From NCBI RefSeq assembly GCF_018613715.1, contig NZ_JAGGPT010000001.1:857919-921918 (forward strand): DNA of 64,000 bases, read 5' to 3'. This stretch comes from Chryseobacterium sp. ISL-6. GTDB taxonomy: Bacteria > Bacteroidota > Bacteroidia > Flavobacteriales > Weeksellaceae. The notes beneath the pieces are model-generated. The model had not been told where the DNA came from. It did no database searches and saw only the letters and a list, made by a program, of their open reading frames with translations. The translations under genes were made by a program, and so were the position numbers. Below are positions 8,391 to 17,429 of the stretch, in pieces; position 1 is the first letter of the stretch, and the number at the start of each line of letters is the position of its first letter.

Positions 8391-10493
8391 TTACCTAGGA
8401 AATGCATTTGCCATCCCTCCGTCTACATTAATAATGTTTCCTGTCGTTTTATCTAAAATAGCTACACATACAAAAACACCGTTTGCAATATCTTCAGGAA
8501 GAATGATTTCGTTTAATAAATTTCGCTTTGCATAAAATGCAGGCAGTTCTTCTACAGAAATTCCATTCGCTTTAGCACGACCTTCTGCCCACGAACCTTC
8601 CCATATCTTACTTCCTACAATAACTCCATCTGGATTAACGACATTGACACGAATTTTATCCGTTGCCAATTCCGCTGCCAATAGTCGGGTCATATGCTGT
8701 TGAGCCGCTTTAGCAGTTCCATACGCCACATTATTAGGTCCGGCAACCAGGCCATTTTTACTTGCAATATTTACAATATCACCCCCTAATCCCTGTTTCT
8801 TCATTATTTCAACACCATTTTTTGCCATTAAAAACTGACCTTTTACCAAAACATTTTCCAGGAGATCCCAGTCTTTTGTTGTGGTATCTTCCAGAGATTT
8901 AGAAATTGCCAAACCTGCCGAATGAACAATAATATCTACTCCTCCAAATGCCAGAACTGCTTCTTTAAAAGCATTTGCAATAGCATCTTCACTGGTTACA
9001 TCGCACGGAACAGCTACCGCCTGATCTTTGCTGTATTTTGCCGTAACAGAATCTAATGCTTCCTGATTCAAATCTGTAAAAACAACTACTCCACCTTCCT
9101 GAACCATTTTGTCTGCAATTGCCTGTCCTATTCCACCACCAGCTCCTGTAACAACAGCTATTTTCCGGGAAAGAGGTTTCTCTTTAGGCATTCTCTGCAA
9201 TTTTGCTTCTTCAAGCAACCAGTATTCAATATCAAATGCTTCCTGTCTTGGTAAAGAAGTATACTCAGAAATGGCTTCTGCTCCACGCATCACATTGATC
9301 GCGTTTACATAAAATTCACTTGCCACACGGGTGGTCTGTTTATCTTTAGAGAAACTGAACATCCCTACCCCCGGATAAATAATGATCACCGGGTTTGGAT
9401 CACGCATTGCGGGACTGTTTGGATGCTTGCAGGTTTCGTAATATTCCTTGTATTCTTCTCTGTATTTTTCAAACAGAGGATTTAATTTAGCAAGAATAGC
9501 CGCAGAATCCGTAAGATCCTCGTTGGTCGAAAGATTAAGAATCAATGGCTGAATTTTGGTACGTAAAAAGTGATCCGGACAAGATGTTCCCATTGGTGCC
9601 AGACGCTCCAGATCATTGCTGTTTATATATTCCAATACGGCATCACTGTCAGTAAAATGACCTATCATTCTATTTTCAGACGAAGCCAGACCACGTAATA
9701 ACGGCATGAGTTGAGCCGCTTTATTCTTACGCTCATCAGCCTGCAGGGATTCAATTTTCTGTCCACCGAAAACCTGCCCGTCTTCTTCTATTTTTTTAGC
9801 AATATATTCGGAAGCCATTTCGATGACTTCTAAGCTATTAATATAGCATTCATAGGAAGTATCTCCCCATGTAAATAATCCATGGCTCCCTAAAATGATC
9901 CCGCGGATTCCCGGATTGTCATCTAAACATTTTTCCAACTGCAGTCCCAGATCAAAACCCGGACGCTGCCATGGAACCCAACCCATTGTGTCACCCCATA
10001 TTTCTTTGGTAATTTTTTCGCTGTCCTTTGCTGCAGCGACAGCAATTAAAGCATCAGGATGAAGGTGATCAATATGTTTGAATGGAAGTAAGCCATGTAA
10101 TGGTGTATCTATGGAGGGAGCTTTACTGTCAAGGTCAAAAATACAGTGATTGAATAATCCCACCATTCTGTCTTCATCTGCCAGACCCTGGTAAACATTT
10201 TTTAAGTTTCTCAATCTCTCTGTGTACAATCCGGCTATTCCTTTACGTGTTAATGTTCCAATGTCACCACCTGAACCTTTTACCCACATTACCTCAACTT
10301 CTTCGTTCGTCAAGGGGTCTTTTTCAATTGTTTTGCAGCTCGTATTACCACCTCCGTAATTCGTGATTCTTAAATCTGCCCCTAATATGTTTGAACGGTA
10401 TAAAAATAAAGCGACCTGATCATCTTTTAAAGATGCTGCTTTGTTTTCATCCCATAAATAATCTACGTATTTAAATGTTTTTACATTTTCCAT
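8391..10493 (-). CDS. rhaEW: Bifunctional rhamnulose-1-phosphate aldolase / L-lactaldehyde dehydrogenase (RhaEW)
   Basis: This 700-residue protein is a natural fusion. Residues of about 20-410 form a class II aldolase domain with the zinc-ligand cluster HIDHLH (His140, His143, His145) and His204 in GSHGLFTWGD. Residues of about 440-700 form a short-chain dehydrogenase with the NAD motif TGAGGGIG (449-456), Ser578, and the catalytic pair Tyr591/Lys595. This order matches the RhaE-RhaW fusion known from some bacteria. The aldolase half makes DHAP and L-lactaldehyde from rhamnulose-1-phosphate, and the other half oxidises lactaldehyde to L-lactate. The nearby lldD gene would take lactate to pyruvate. 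The N-terminus MENVKTFKYVDYLW fits the family start. Confidence 0.92.
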   Translation of the reverse strand: MENVKTFKYVDYLWDENKAASLKDDQVALFLYRSNILGADLRITNYGGGNTSCKTIEKDPLTNEEVEVMWVKGSGGDIGTLTRKGIAGLYTERLRNLKNVYQGLADEDRMVGLFNHCIFDLDSKAPSIDTPLHGLLPFKHIDHLHPDALIAVAAAKDSEKITKEIWGDTMGWVPWQRPGFDLGLQLEKCLDDNPGIRGIILGSHGLFTWGDTSYECYINSLEVIEMASEYIAKKIEEDGQVFGGQKIESLQADERKNKAAQLMPLLRGLASSENRMIGHFTDSDAVLEYINSNDLERLAPMGTSCPDHFLRTKIQPLILNLSTNEDLTDSAAILAKLNPLFEKYREEYKEYYETCKHPNSPAMRDPNPVIIIYPGVGMFSFSKDKQTTRVASEFYVNAINVMRGAEAISEYTSLPRQEAFDIEYWLLEEAKLQRMPKEKPLSRKIAVVTGAGGGIGQAIADKMVQEGGVVVFTDLNQEALDSVTAKYSKDQAVAVPCDVTSEDAIANAFKEAVLAFGGVDIIVHSAGLAISKSLEDTTTKDWDLLENVLVKGQFLMAKNGVEIMKKQGLGGDIVNIASKNGLVAGPNNVAYGTAKAAQQHMTRLLAAELATDKIRVNVVNPDGVIVGSKIWEGSWAEGRAKANGISVEELPAFYAKRNLLNEIILPEDIANGVFVCVAILDKTTGNIINVDGGMANAFPR

Positions 10494-10547
10494 TTGTTTT
10501 CTTTTGTTTCTGAATTTTAACTCAAAATTAGATTGTTATATTTTTTT

Positions 10548-10567
10548 CAGTATCCCGTACTATACTG
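10548..10567. promoter_or_regulatory. Inverted repeat CAGTAT-N8-ATACTG upstream of rhaEW
   Basis: Six-base arms (10548-10553 and 10562-10567) surround CCCGTACT, 55 bases upstream of the RhaEW start. The string ATCCCGT inside it recurs at 10643-10649 in the same gap. This is a candidate site for the GntR regulator at 2429. The link is only by neighbourhood. Confidence 0.4.
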
Positions 10568-10694
10568 ATGAACACCTTATTTAAAGATATTTTAACACTT
10601 AAATTCCATTGTAACTCAATTCATCTTTACAACTGATATACAATCCCGTTGAGTTTATTTATAAATTTATTTTCAATGATTATGTTGTTATTCA

Positions 10695-12758
10695 CTAGTA
10701 TCCAGGAAGTTGAGTAAGATTAGGATTATCAACCAGCGGATGACCGGCAGACTGCGCTGCAAGCGGAAGTAATTCCGTTTTATTAGGTACAAATCCATAG
10801 AAAAGACCTTCGCCTCCGCCCTCGATCCAGTTTGGATATGCTCCTCCGTTTTCAAATGAACCAGTTGGTTTTGTGTAGATGATATTTCCGATTTGAAGCT
10901 GATTAAAACCTTCAACAAAACCTACCGCTTTTCTTGCATTACCGTTAAAGGTACTCGTATATGCCTGGAACATATTGGCAGGATACCATTTGTCTTCTGC
11001 TGTTGAAGCTTCCCCGTTCGCTAATGCTATATTCTTCAGAGTCGTCTGATAGGCTGCATATCCTGATGAATTGGTAGGCACAGCCTGCACTTGTGCAATC
11101 TGCGCAGGATCTGTTAAATCTATATAAGTAACAGCTAAGAACGGATCTCCATAAACCTGTGCATTCTTGTGATATTTGTAAAGCCTGTAAATTGGTGTTG
11201 ATGCGAATTGACCTGTACGATCAGATAAGTTTTTCATTGCCTGTCTTGTAGCATCAATTTCACTAGCAATACGATTCATCCTGATTAAATCGGTACGAAG
11301 CATAAATTCATCCGAAAATTCCCACTTACGCTCCTGAACAATTGCTGATTCAAAAGCCTGTTGACCACTTGGAACAGGTAATGATCCAATTCCGGCACGA
11401 TTTCTTACCTGCATTAAAGCTGTAATACCTGCAGCAGTTGGTCCTCCATTTAAATAATTTTGTGTTTCTGCATACATCAATAATACATCAGCATATCGAA
11501 TAATAGGAATATTCAAGTTACGTGCATCTGCAGCTTGTGGCTCCACACACCAGCTAATTCTGAACTTACCCGGCATAATACAAGAATATGTAGTTCCTAC
11601 ATCTACCCAAGTATCGGTTGCAGAACCTGTTTTTAAGAAATAAATACTGTAAGAAGTACAAGCCACATCTCTACGTTTATCTGTCTTATCAAAAGAAAGA
11701 TAATAACTTGGAAGTAAAAACTGTAATGCTTTACGAGAACCATAGGTACCACCTCTGGAACCGGGATGCGCATATATTCCGAATGCCGAGTTGGTATTTG
11801 GACCGTATTCAGCAATGTGCCAAAGCATCTCCTGATTTACAGCTGCAAAATTTCTTCTGTCAAAATTAAACCACAATGCTTCGAAACCACTTTTCCCTCC
11901 CTGAGCCTGTACCAAGCTATTAGTACCTCCATTAATTACAGAAGCTGCTGCTTGATCTGCAATTTGATACAGTTGTTGAACCCTGTTATTATCGGGACGA
12001 CGAGACATTGTACCCGCAGATCCGGTATTCAAGTCCCAACGAAGAGAATATCCTGCAGCATACAGGGCAATTCTTGCTAAAAGAGCATTGGTTGACTGCT
12101 TGTTTAATCTCTCCGGTGATCCATTCGAAGCCGGTAAACTGTTTACTGACTCTTGAATATCGGTGATGATGCGGTCATATATTCCGTCTCGGGAAGACCG
12201 TTTCGGGTAAAATGTATTCGGATCATTGGGATCTGCATCTTCTAAAGGAATCCAAATGGCTGGTACGTCGCCATACACTCTGATTAGGTTGTAGTAGCAA
12301 AATGCACGAATTGCTTTTGATTCTGCCAGTAAGGCATCACGCTTTGGACTTACAGCCATCTCACCTAGCCTGTCGATAGCAATATTGGTTCTCTCAATAA
12401 CCGCATACATTGCAGAATATATTCCTGTAACAGTATTCGGAGTATAGGCATCATACTGATAGTTGCAGATGTTGTATTTGGAATTATTAGTTGTTCCGTC
12501 TTCAGCAGAATGAGTAACCGTATCTCCTGCTCCCAATTGGTAAAACATTTCGGTAGGAACAAGACCTCTATAAAGACCCTGAACGAAAGCGTCTGCGGTG
12601 TCTAAATTTGTAAACACCGATTCTGTATCAGATGAATTATAAGCAGGCTGATCTAAAAACTCCTCGCTGCAGGAATTGACACCCAATCCTGCAATTAAGA
12701 TTGATGGAACGATGATTAGTTTTTTAATAAAACTATGATTATTGAATATATTTTTCAT
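10695..12758 (-). CDS. SusD/RagB-family outer-membrane glycan-binding lipoprotein
   Basis: This 687-residue protein has a lipoprotein signal (SILIAGLGVNSC, Cys30), then the SusD-like N-terminal helical region (EEFLDQPAYNSSDTESVFTNLDTADAFVQGLYRGL) and tetratricopeptide-like helices (ALLAESKAIRAFCYYNLIRVYGDVPAIW). The C-terminal half has IIRYADVLLMYAETQNYLNGG and MQVRNRAGIG, both typical of RagB/SusD. It lies 17 bases downstream of the SusC gene and forms the surface lid of that transporter. By context it binds pectin or rhamnogalacturonan oligosaccharides. The ligand cannot be read from the sequence. Confidence 0.93.
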   Translation of the reverse strand: MKNIFNNHSFIKKLIIVPSILIAGLGVNSCSEEFLDQPAYNSSDTESVFTNLDTADAFVQGLYRGLVPTEMFYQLGAGDTVTHSAEDGTTNNSKYNICNYQYDAYTPNTVTGIYSAMYAVIERTNIAIDRLGEMAVSPKRDALLAESKAIRAFCYYNLIRVYGDVPAIWIPLEDADPNDPNTFYPKRSSRDGIYDRIITDIQESVNSLPASNGSPERLNKQSTNALLARIALYAAGYSLRWDLNTGSAGTMSRRPDNNRVQQLYQIADQAAASVINGGTNSLVQAQGGKSGFEALWFNFDRRNFAAVNQEMLWHIAEYGPNTNSAFGIYAHPGSRGGTYGSRKALQFLLPSYYLSFDKTDKRRDVACTSYSIYFLKTGSATDTWVDVGTTYSCIMPGKFRISWCVEPQAADARNLNIPIIRYADVLLMYAETQNYLNGGPTAAGITALMQVRNRAGIGSLPVPSGQQAFESAIVQERKWEFSDEFMLRTDLIRMNRIASEIDATRQAMKNLSDRTGQFASTPIYRLYKYHKNAQVYGDPFLAVTYIDLTDPAQIAQVQAVPTNSSGYAAYQTTLKNIALANGEASTAEDKWYPANMFQAYTSTFNGNARKAVGFVEGFNQLQIGNIIYTKPTGSFENGGAYPNWIEGGGEGLFYGFVPNKTELLPLAAQSAGHPLVDNPNLTQLPGY

Positions 12759-12775
12759 GATGGAACATTTAAATA

Positions 12776-15700
12776 TTAGAAAGTAAGATTGATCCCTAAA
12801 ACATAGCTTCTAGATCTTGGGAATGAAGAATTATCATATCCAGGAGAAACTGTAACGCCGCTTGCCGCTGAAACTTCAGGGTCAAAACCGGAATAACCTG
12901 TAATAGTTGCTAAATTATTAACTGTAGCATAGATACGCGCATTAGTCAATTTAATATGGTTCAAAAATTCTTTGGGAAAAGAATAACCCAAAGTTACCAT
13001 GGAAATCCTTAGATATGAGCCATCTTCCACGTAATATGAAGAAGGATACGTTATGTTAGCAGTATTTGTATTACTTAAACTCCACAAGCTTGAATCTTCA
13101 TTAGGATTAAGTTCTTTTAATCTCACCAAATTCGTTGTTGCCTGTCCCGTATTAGGATCGATCAAATGATAATAGTTGTTTCCGAATTCTGAAGGAACAT
13201 TCTGATACATCCCGTAAGGACTCAAACTTTGTTTAGTTGCGTTATAAATATCACCACCTACGCTGAACTTCAGAAATACTGCAAGATCAAAACCTTTGTA
13301 AGAGAAGTTATTACTGATACCTCCAATAAAGTCAGGCGTACCGTTACCTATTTTCACCAGCTTTCTTGTAAACTGATCTCCAGCCTCATTATCTGCGGCA
13401 AATTTCATATCTCCAGGTTTAGGAGTTCCCGATGCTGGTTTCACAACGCCCGGTTTTAAGGTTAATGTTCCGTTTGCATCCTGGTTAAAGTCATCAGTCG
13501 TGTAAATTCCCTGGTAAACATATCCGTACATATCCCCTAATTCTTCTCCAACTGTGGCATAATATGTTACCATACCTGCTCTGTTGCTGCCTACACTGAA
13601 TGTTCTAAAGGTTCTTCCCTCGTCAAGAGACAATACTTTTGACTTGTTAAAACCTATATTGGCATCGGTAGACCATCTGAAGTTTTCAGTTTTTAAATTT
13701 ATTGAGTTTAACGTGAACTCCATACCGGTGTTTTTCATAGAACCGATATTTACAAACTTGCTCTTATATCCCGTAGAGGCAGGAAGTACAGTTTCCAGTA
13801 ACATACTGCTTACATTGTTATTATAAAATTCAGAAGTTAATTTTATTCTATTATTAAATAAAGCCAAATCTACCCCAATGTTGGTAGATCTCATTTCTTC
13901 CCATTGTACAATACGATTACCCAAAACACTACTTGTTACCAGAGCAAGATTACCCACTGTATTATTCAAAGGATAATCGGTCCCTACCACATTGGTTCTG
14001 AATACGTTATTTGGTATACTGTTATTCCCTACGATCCCATATTCGAATCTGAACTTCAGATCATTGATATAATTTTTGATTTTAGAATTTTTCCAGAAGC
14101 CTTCTTCTGAAACCCTCCACGCGGCAGCTACTGATGGAAATACACCCCATCTGTTATCAGGACCGAATTTTGAGGATCCATCACGACGAATAGTACCTGT
14201 TAATAAATAACGATTATCGTAATTGTAATTTACACGGGCAAAGTATGAAAGTAAGCTGAGTGAAGATCTGTCTGTATCTTTATCGGCAATGGTAGCATTA
14301 GATATATCATCTAATCCATAATTTAAGATGGAAGGAAACTTTATCAATGTTATGTTGTTACTTTCAGTTTCCTGATAGATTATTTCATTACCAATTAAAG
14401 CAGTAAGTTTATGCTTTTCACCTAAAGCCTTATTATAGGTCAATGTATTTGTGATCTGATATCGGTATGCTTCAGAATTCCCAATACTTCCGTTGATTCC
14501 TGTATTAATAGGATCTGTAAGATATGCACGGGAATTTTTATCTGAAAATGAAGTTGCTTTAGTGTTCGTCCAGTTATAAGATCCTGCAGTTCTGAATGTA
14601 AAATCTTTCAACAAATCAAATTCAAGACCTACATTAGCTAAAAATGTTCTTGCCCGTTTGTTTTGAGTAGATGCTGCCGTTTCTATATATGGGTTTTCTG
14701 TATCAAAACTCGAATCCAATGCAGAGTAATCTGGGAAAGTCTGAGTATTAAATAACTGATCCTGTGTAAATAATGTTCCTCCTGTAATAGGTTGAAGCAA
14801 TATCTTTTTCATTCCTGAATAGGCCCCACCTCCGTTTGTAGAATTTGAAGTAAACATTGAACTGAAGTCTAAACGTATTCCTTTATACAGTTCTGAATTA
14901 ATATTAGCTCGTAATGAGTTTCTGGTCTCATTAAAGTTTTGTAATAAACCTTCCTGTTTGTTGTAGTTGTAGCTGATAAATGCCTGTGTTTTATCATTAC
15001 CTGCCGAAACGCTCACATTTTGATTCTGCGTAAGTCCTGTTCCACCAAGCATTTTTTCCTGCCAGTCTAATACTGGTGCTGATCCATACCGGTTGCCGAT
15101 CCTATTAAATGCACCTGTATAAAATCCCGGAGAATCTGTTCCTAAACTATTATCAAATACATTACTCCATTTTGTTGCATTTCCTCCTAATTGAGCTAAC
15201 TCATACTGATATTTCACATATTGCTCTGCATTGGAAACCATATCCAACTTCTTTGAAAGCATATCAAAAGACATGAAAGAATTATAGTTGATGGTTACTC
15301 TTCCTTTTTTTCCGGTTTTTGTCTTAATAACGATAATACCGTTGGAACCACGGGCACCATAAATGGCAATGGCAGAAGCTCCTTTCAATACATCAATACT
15401 CTCGATATCATTAGGATTAATGATGTTTAATGCATTATCCAGCTGGAAACCGTCTACAATGTAAAGCGGTTCTGTACCCTGAGTAATAGAAGCACCACCA
15501 CGAATCGTAATGTTGGCACCTGCTCCCGGAGCACCACCTGCAGTAACGATATTTAATCCTGAAGCCCTTCCCTGCAAGGCTTGTAATGCATTCATTGCTG
15601 GTGTAGCTGCTAAATCCTTTGCAGATACTGAAGCCACCGATCCTGTTAAATCTGATTTCTTAACTTTACCATAACCAATAACCACTACTTCTTCAATATC

Positions 15701-15817
15701 TTTTGTGCTTTTCACAGTATCATTTACAGTCTTTTGCCCCCAGACAAAACTTGTTGAAAGCATAAATGCGGGAAACACTATTCGCTTTATATTCTTGTGT
15801 TTAATTATCAAAGACAT
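12776..15817 (-). CDS. SusC/RagA-family TonB-dependent oligosaccharide transporter
   Basis: This 1013-residue outer-membrane protein has a signal peptide ending near FVWGQ, a short linker, a plug domain (from about residue 40: DIEEVVVIGYGKVKKSDLTGS, ALQGRASGLNI, ITIRGGASITQGTEPLYIVDG, IYGARGSNGIIVIKTKTGKKG) and a C-terminal barrel that ends in Phe (SYVLGINLTF). The usual N-terminal carboxypeptidase-regulatory-like domain of about 80-90 residues is absent, because the plug begins right after the signal and a short linker. It is paired with SusD downstream and imports oligosaccharides with TonB energy. The neighbouring rhamnose genes suggest rhamnogalacturonan fragments. No LacI-type operator precedes it. 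Confidence 0.93.
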   Translation of the reverse strand: MSLIIKHKNIKRIVFPAFMLSTSFVWGQKTVNDTVKSTKDIEEVVVIGYGKVKKSDLTGSVASVSAKDLAATPAMNALQALQGRASGLNIVTAGGAPGAGANITIRGGASITQGTEPLYIVDGFQLDNALNIINPNDIESIDVLKGASAIAIYGARGSNGIIVIKTKTGKKGRVTINYNSFMSFDMLSKKLDMVSNAEQYVKYQYELAQLGGNATKWSNVFDNSLGTDSPGFYTGAFNRIGNRYGSAPVLDWQEKMLGGTGLTQNQNVSVSAGNDKTQAFISYNYNKQEGLLQNFNETRNSLRANINSELYKGIRLDFSSMFTSNSTNGGGAYSGMKKILLQPITGGTLFTQDQLFNTQTFPDYSALDSSFDTENPYIETAASTQNKRARTFLANVGLEFDLLKDFTFRTAGSYNWTNTKATSFSDKNSRAYLTDPINTGINGSIGNSEAYRYQITNTLTYNKALGEKHKLTALIGNEIIYQETESNNITLIKFPSILNYGLDDISNATIADKDTDRSSLSLLSYFARVNYNYDNRYLLTGTIRRDGSSKFGPDNRWGVFPSVAAAWRVSEEGFWKNSKIKNYINDLKFRFEYGIVGNNSIPNNVFRTNVVGTDYPLNNTVGNLALVTSSVLGNRIVQWEEMRSTNIGVDLALFNNRIKLTSEFYNNNVSSMLLETVLPASTGYKSKFVNIGSMKNTGMEFTLNSINLKTENFRWSTDANIGFNKSKVLSLDEGRTFRTFSVGSNRAGMVTYYATVGEELGDMYGYVYQGIYTTDDFNQDANGTLTLKPGVVKPASGTPKPGDMKFAADNEAGDQFTRKLVKIGNGTPDFIGGISNNFSYKGFDLAVFLKFSVGGDIYNATKQSLSPYGMYQNVPSEFGNNYYHLIDPNTGQATTNLVRLKELNPNEDSSLWSLSNTNTANITYPSSYYVEDGSYLRISMVTLGYSFPKEFLNHIKLTNARIYATVNNLATITGYSGFDPEVSAASGVTVSPGYDNSSFPRSRSYVLGINLTF

Positions 15818-16170
15818 ATATTAAATTTTAGTAACATTAATTATTATGTCCCAATCTACACAGTTACCAAATTTTTAGCATCCTGCAATATCCTGCATTA
15901 ATTATAAAATACTTAACCCATCCTAATAATGTATAATTATACTTAGTTCAAATTTTATAAATATTATTAATTTGCTTAAATATCTTTAAATAAACTCTGA
16001 AATCTGAAACCCAAATCACTCTATGAATTGTTTGCGAATATATTTATCGGGAACGTCGGATATCCATCAACACAAAAAAAGACACTGAAAAAATCAGTGC
16101 CTTACAAAAACTAAACTGTATATTGAATATGAATGATGAAGAAAAATTTTTAATTATGATCAGAAAGACT
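15818..16170. other. 353-base gap between susC (first pair) and rhaT
   Basis: This gap holds the promoter region of the first susC on the minus strand and the terminator of rhaT. About 60-80 bases upstream of the susC start are two copies of TCCTGCA, at 15881-15887 and 15891-15897, exactly ten bases apart, in direct orientation. A TGCAGGATG is also found upstream of the PL1 gene, at 723-731. No coding sequence is seen. Confidence 0.6.
16074..16099 (-). terminator. Rho-independent terminator of rhaT
   Basis: Read on the minus strand, a CACTGA/TCAGTG stem (16094-16099 and 16083-16088) is followed by a run of seven T residues (A run at 16074-16080), about 70 bases after the rhaT stop. Confidence 0.7.
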
Positions 16171-17259
16171 CTATCTCAAAGAATTTCCATATCCGACAAT
16201 TAAAATAGAAATGAACATCACAACCATTCCCATAAGAATGGTAGAAATAGTTTTTTTAGAAACTCCTTTCCATTCCTTAATGATAACGCCCCACAGATTG
16301 GCAATTAAAATGATAAACGCCATATGTAGTATCCATGAACTAGGGCCATTTCCCATTTTACTTTCTCCCATACCATAAAAGAAGAACTGTAAAAACCACA
16401 TCGTCCCGGCAAGTGCACAAAAAACGATGTTACGTACAACCGGTACTTTTCTTTTTGTATAATCTGTATACGATTTATTTTTAATAGCTAAATATAAACA
16501 GCCTATAAGATTTACTGCCATTCCACCCCAGAGTACAACGACATAGGTTACATTATTTTGAAAAAGGAATTCTCCCTGTCCCGGATTTGCATTTTTCCAC
16601 AATTCATTTGCTACGACTGCCATCGGTTTTCCAGCTTCCAACCCAAAGTTAAAGCAGGCACTTAAAACTCCTGATATAATGGAAACAATTAAGCCCAACC
16701 TAAACTTGTACTCTGTTTTCACCTGTATACCGTGTGGATCTGTAGATTCAGTTTGCAGTTCTTTTTCTTTCATCATTCCCGCTTTCCCACTAATGATGAT
16801 TCCGATGATACAAACTAAAAGTCCCAATAAAACCATCTGTCCCCATGTACTGGAAAGCATTAACCCAATATTGTCCTTTCCCGTATGTGGAGAAAATTCA
16901 TAATATACAGATGGAACCAGCGAACCAAAAACCATACAGAGCCCAAGAATTATGCTGCTTCCAAGTGCTACTCCTAAATATCTTACCCCTAAACCATAAG
17001 TAAACCCTCCAATTCCCCACAAAGCACCGAACAAAAACGTCAATCCCAATATAGAAGAACTTTCATTCTGTATGATTTCCCAAAACCCTGGAATGGTAAT
17101 AAATGCAGCAAGTGGCGGAACAATGATCCATGAAAACACCCCTCCTATCAGCCAATATGTTTCCCAGGACCATCCTTTTACTTTTTTATAAGGTAGATAA
17201 AAACTACCTGAAGAGAATCCTCCTAGGAAATGAAAAAAAACTCCTAATAATGCATTCAT
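16171..17259 (-). CDS. rhaT: L-rhamnose/H+ symporter RhaT
   Basis: This 362-residue protein is made up almost fully of hydrophobic segments, about ten membrane helices. The N-terminus MNALLGVFFHFLGGFSSGSFYLPYKKVKGWSWETYW matches the RhaT family, as do VRYLGVALGSSIILGLC, SGVLSACFNFGLEAGKPM and QFFFYGMGESKMG. RhaT imports free L-rhamnose across the inner membrane with a proton. It is the first gene downstream of a half-conserved operator (17300-17313) and precedes no other gene in its unit. Free rhamnose would come from the GH106 enzyme of the neighbouring operon. Confidence 0.92.
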   Translation of the reverse strand: MNALLGVFFHFLGGFSSGSFYLPYKKVKGWSWETYWLIGGVFSWIIVPPLAAFITIPGFWEIIQNESSSILGLTFLFGALWGIGGFTYGLGVRYLGVALGSSIILGLCMVFGSLVPSVYYEFSPHTGKDNIGLMLSSTWGQMVLLGLLVCIIGIIISGKAGMMKEKELQTESTDPHGIQVKTEYKFRLGLIVSIISGVLSACFNFGLEAGKPMAVVANELWKNANPGQGEFLFQNNVTYVVVLWGGMAVNLIGCLYLAIKNKSYTDYTKRKVPVVRNIVFCALAGTMWFLQFFFYGMGESKMGNGPSSWILHMAFIILIANLWGVIIKEWKGVSKKTISTILMGMVVMFISILIVGYGNSLR

Positions 17260-17299
17260 AATTTTATCTTATTGATATTGAATTTGAAAATTAATAATA

Positions 17300-17313
17300 T
17301 GGTATCGATTGCG
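17300..17313. promoter_or_regulatory. LacI-type operator upstream of rhaT (weaker copy)
   Basis: TGGTATCGATTGCG keeps 11 of 14 bases of the consensus, including the full ATCGAT core. It lies 41 bases upstream of the rhaT start. The left half is degenerate. Confidence 0.55.
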
Positions 17314-17429
17314 CATCTTGTAGTGTCATGTCTTCAATATGTCAGAAAATAAGCATTTCAGCAGTATCCAATACCATTAACCTTTTTTATTTTTATAAAC
17401 AATTTTGTGACTCTGCTCTTCTTTATAAT

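Noticed and set aside
10695..15817. Frameshift or decay in the first SusCD pair, suggested by the missing N-terminal domain
   Set aside because: The frames are intact from signal peptide to the terminal Phe, and the second pair has the same architecture, so this is a real variant and not damage.
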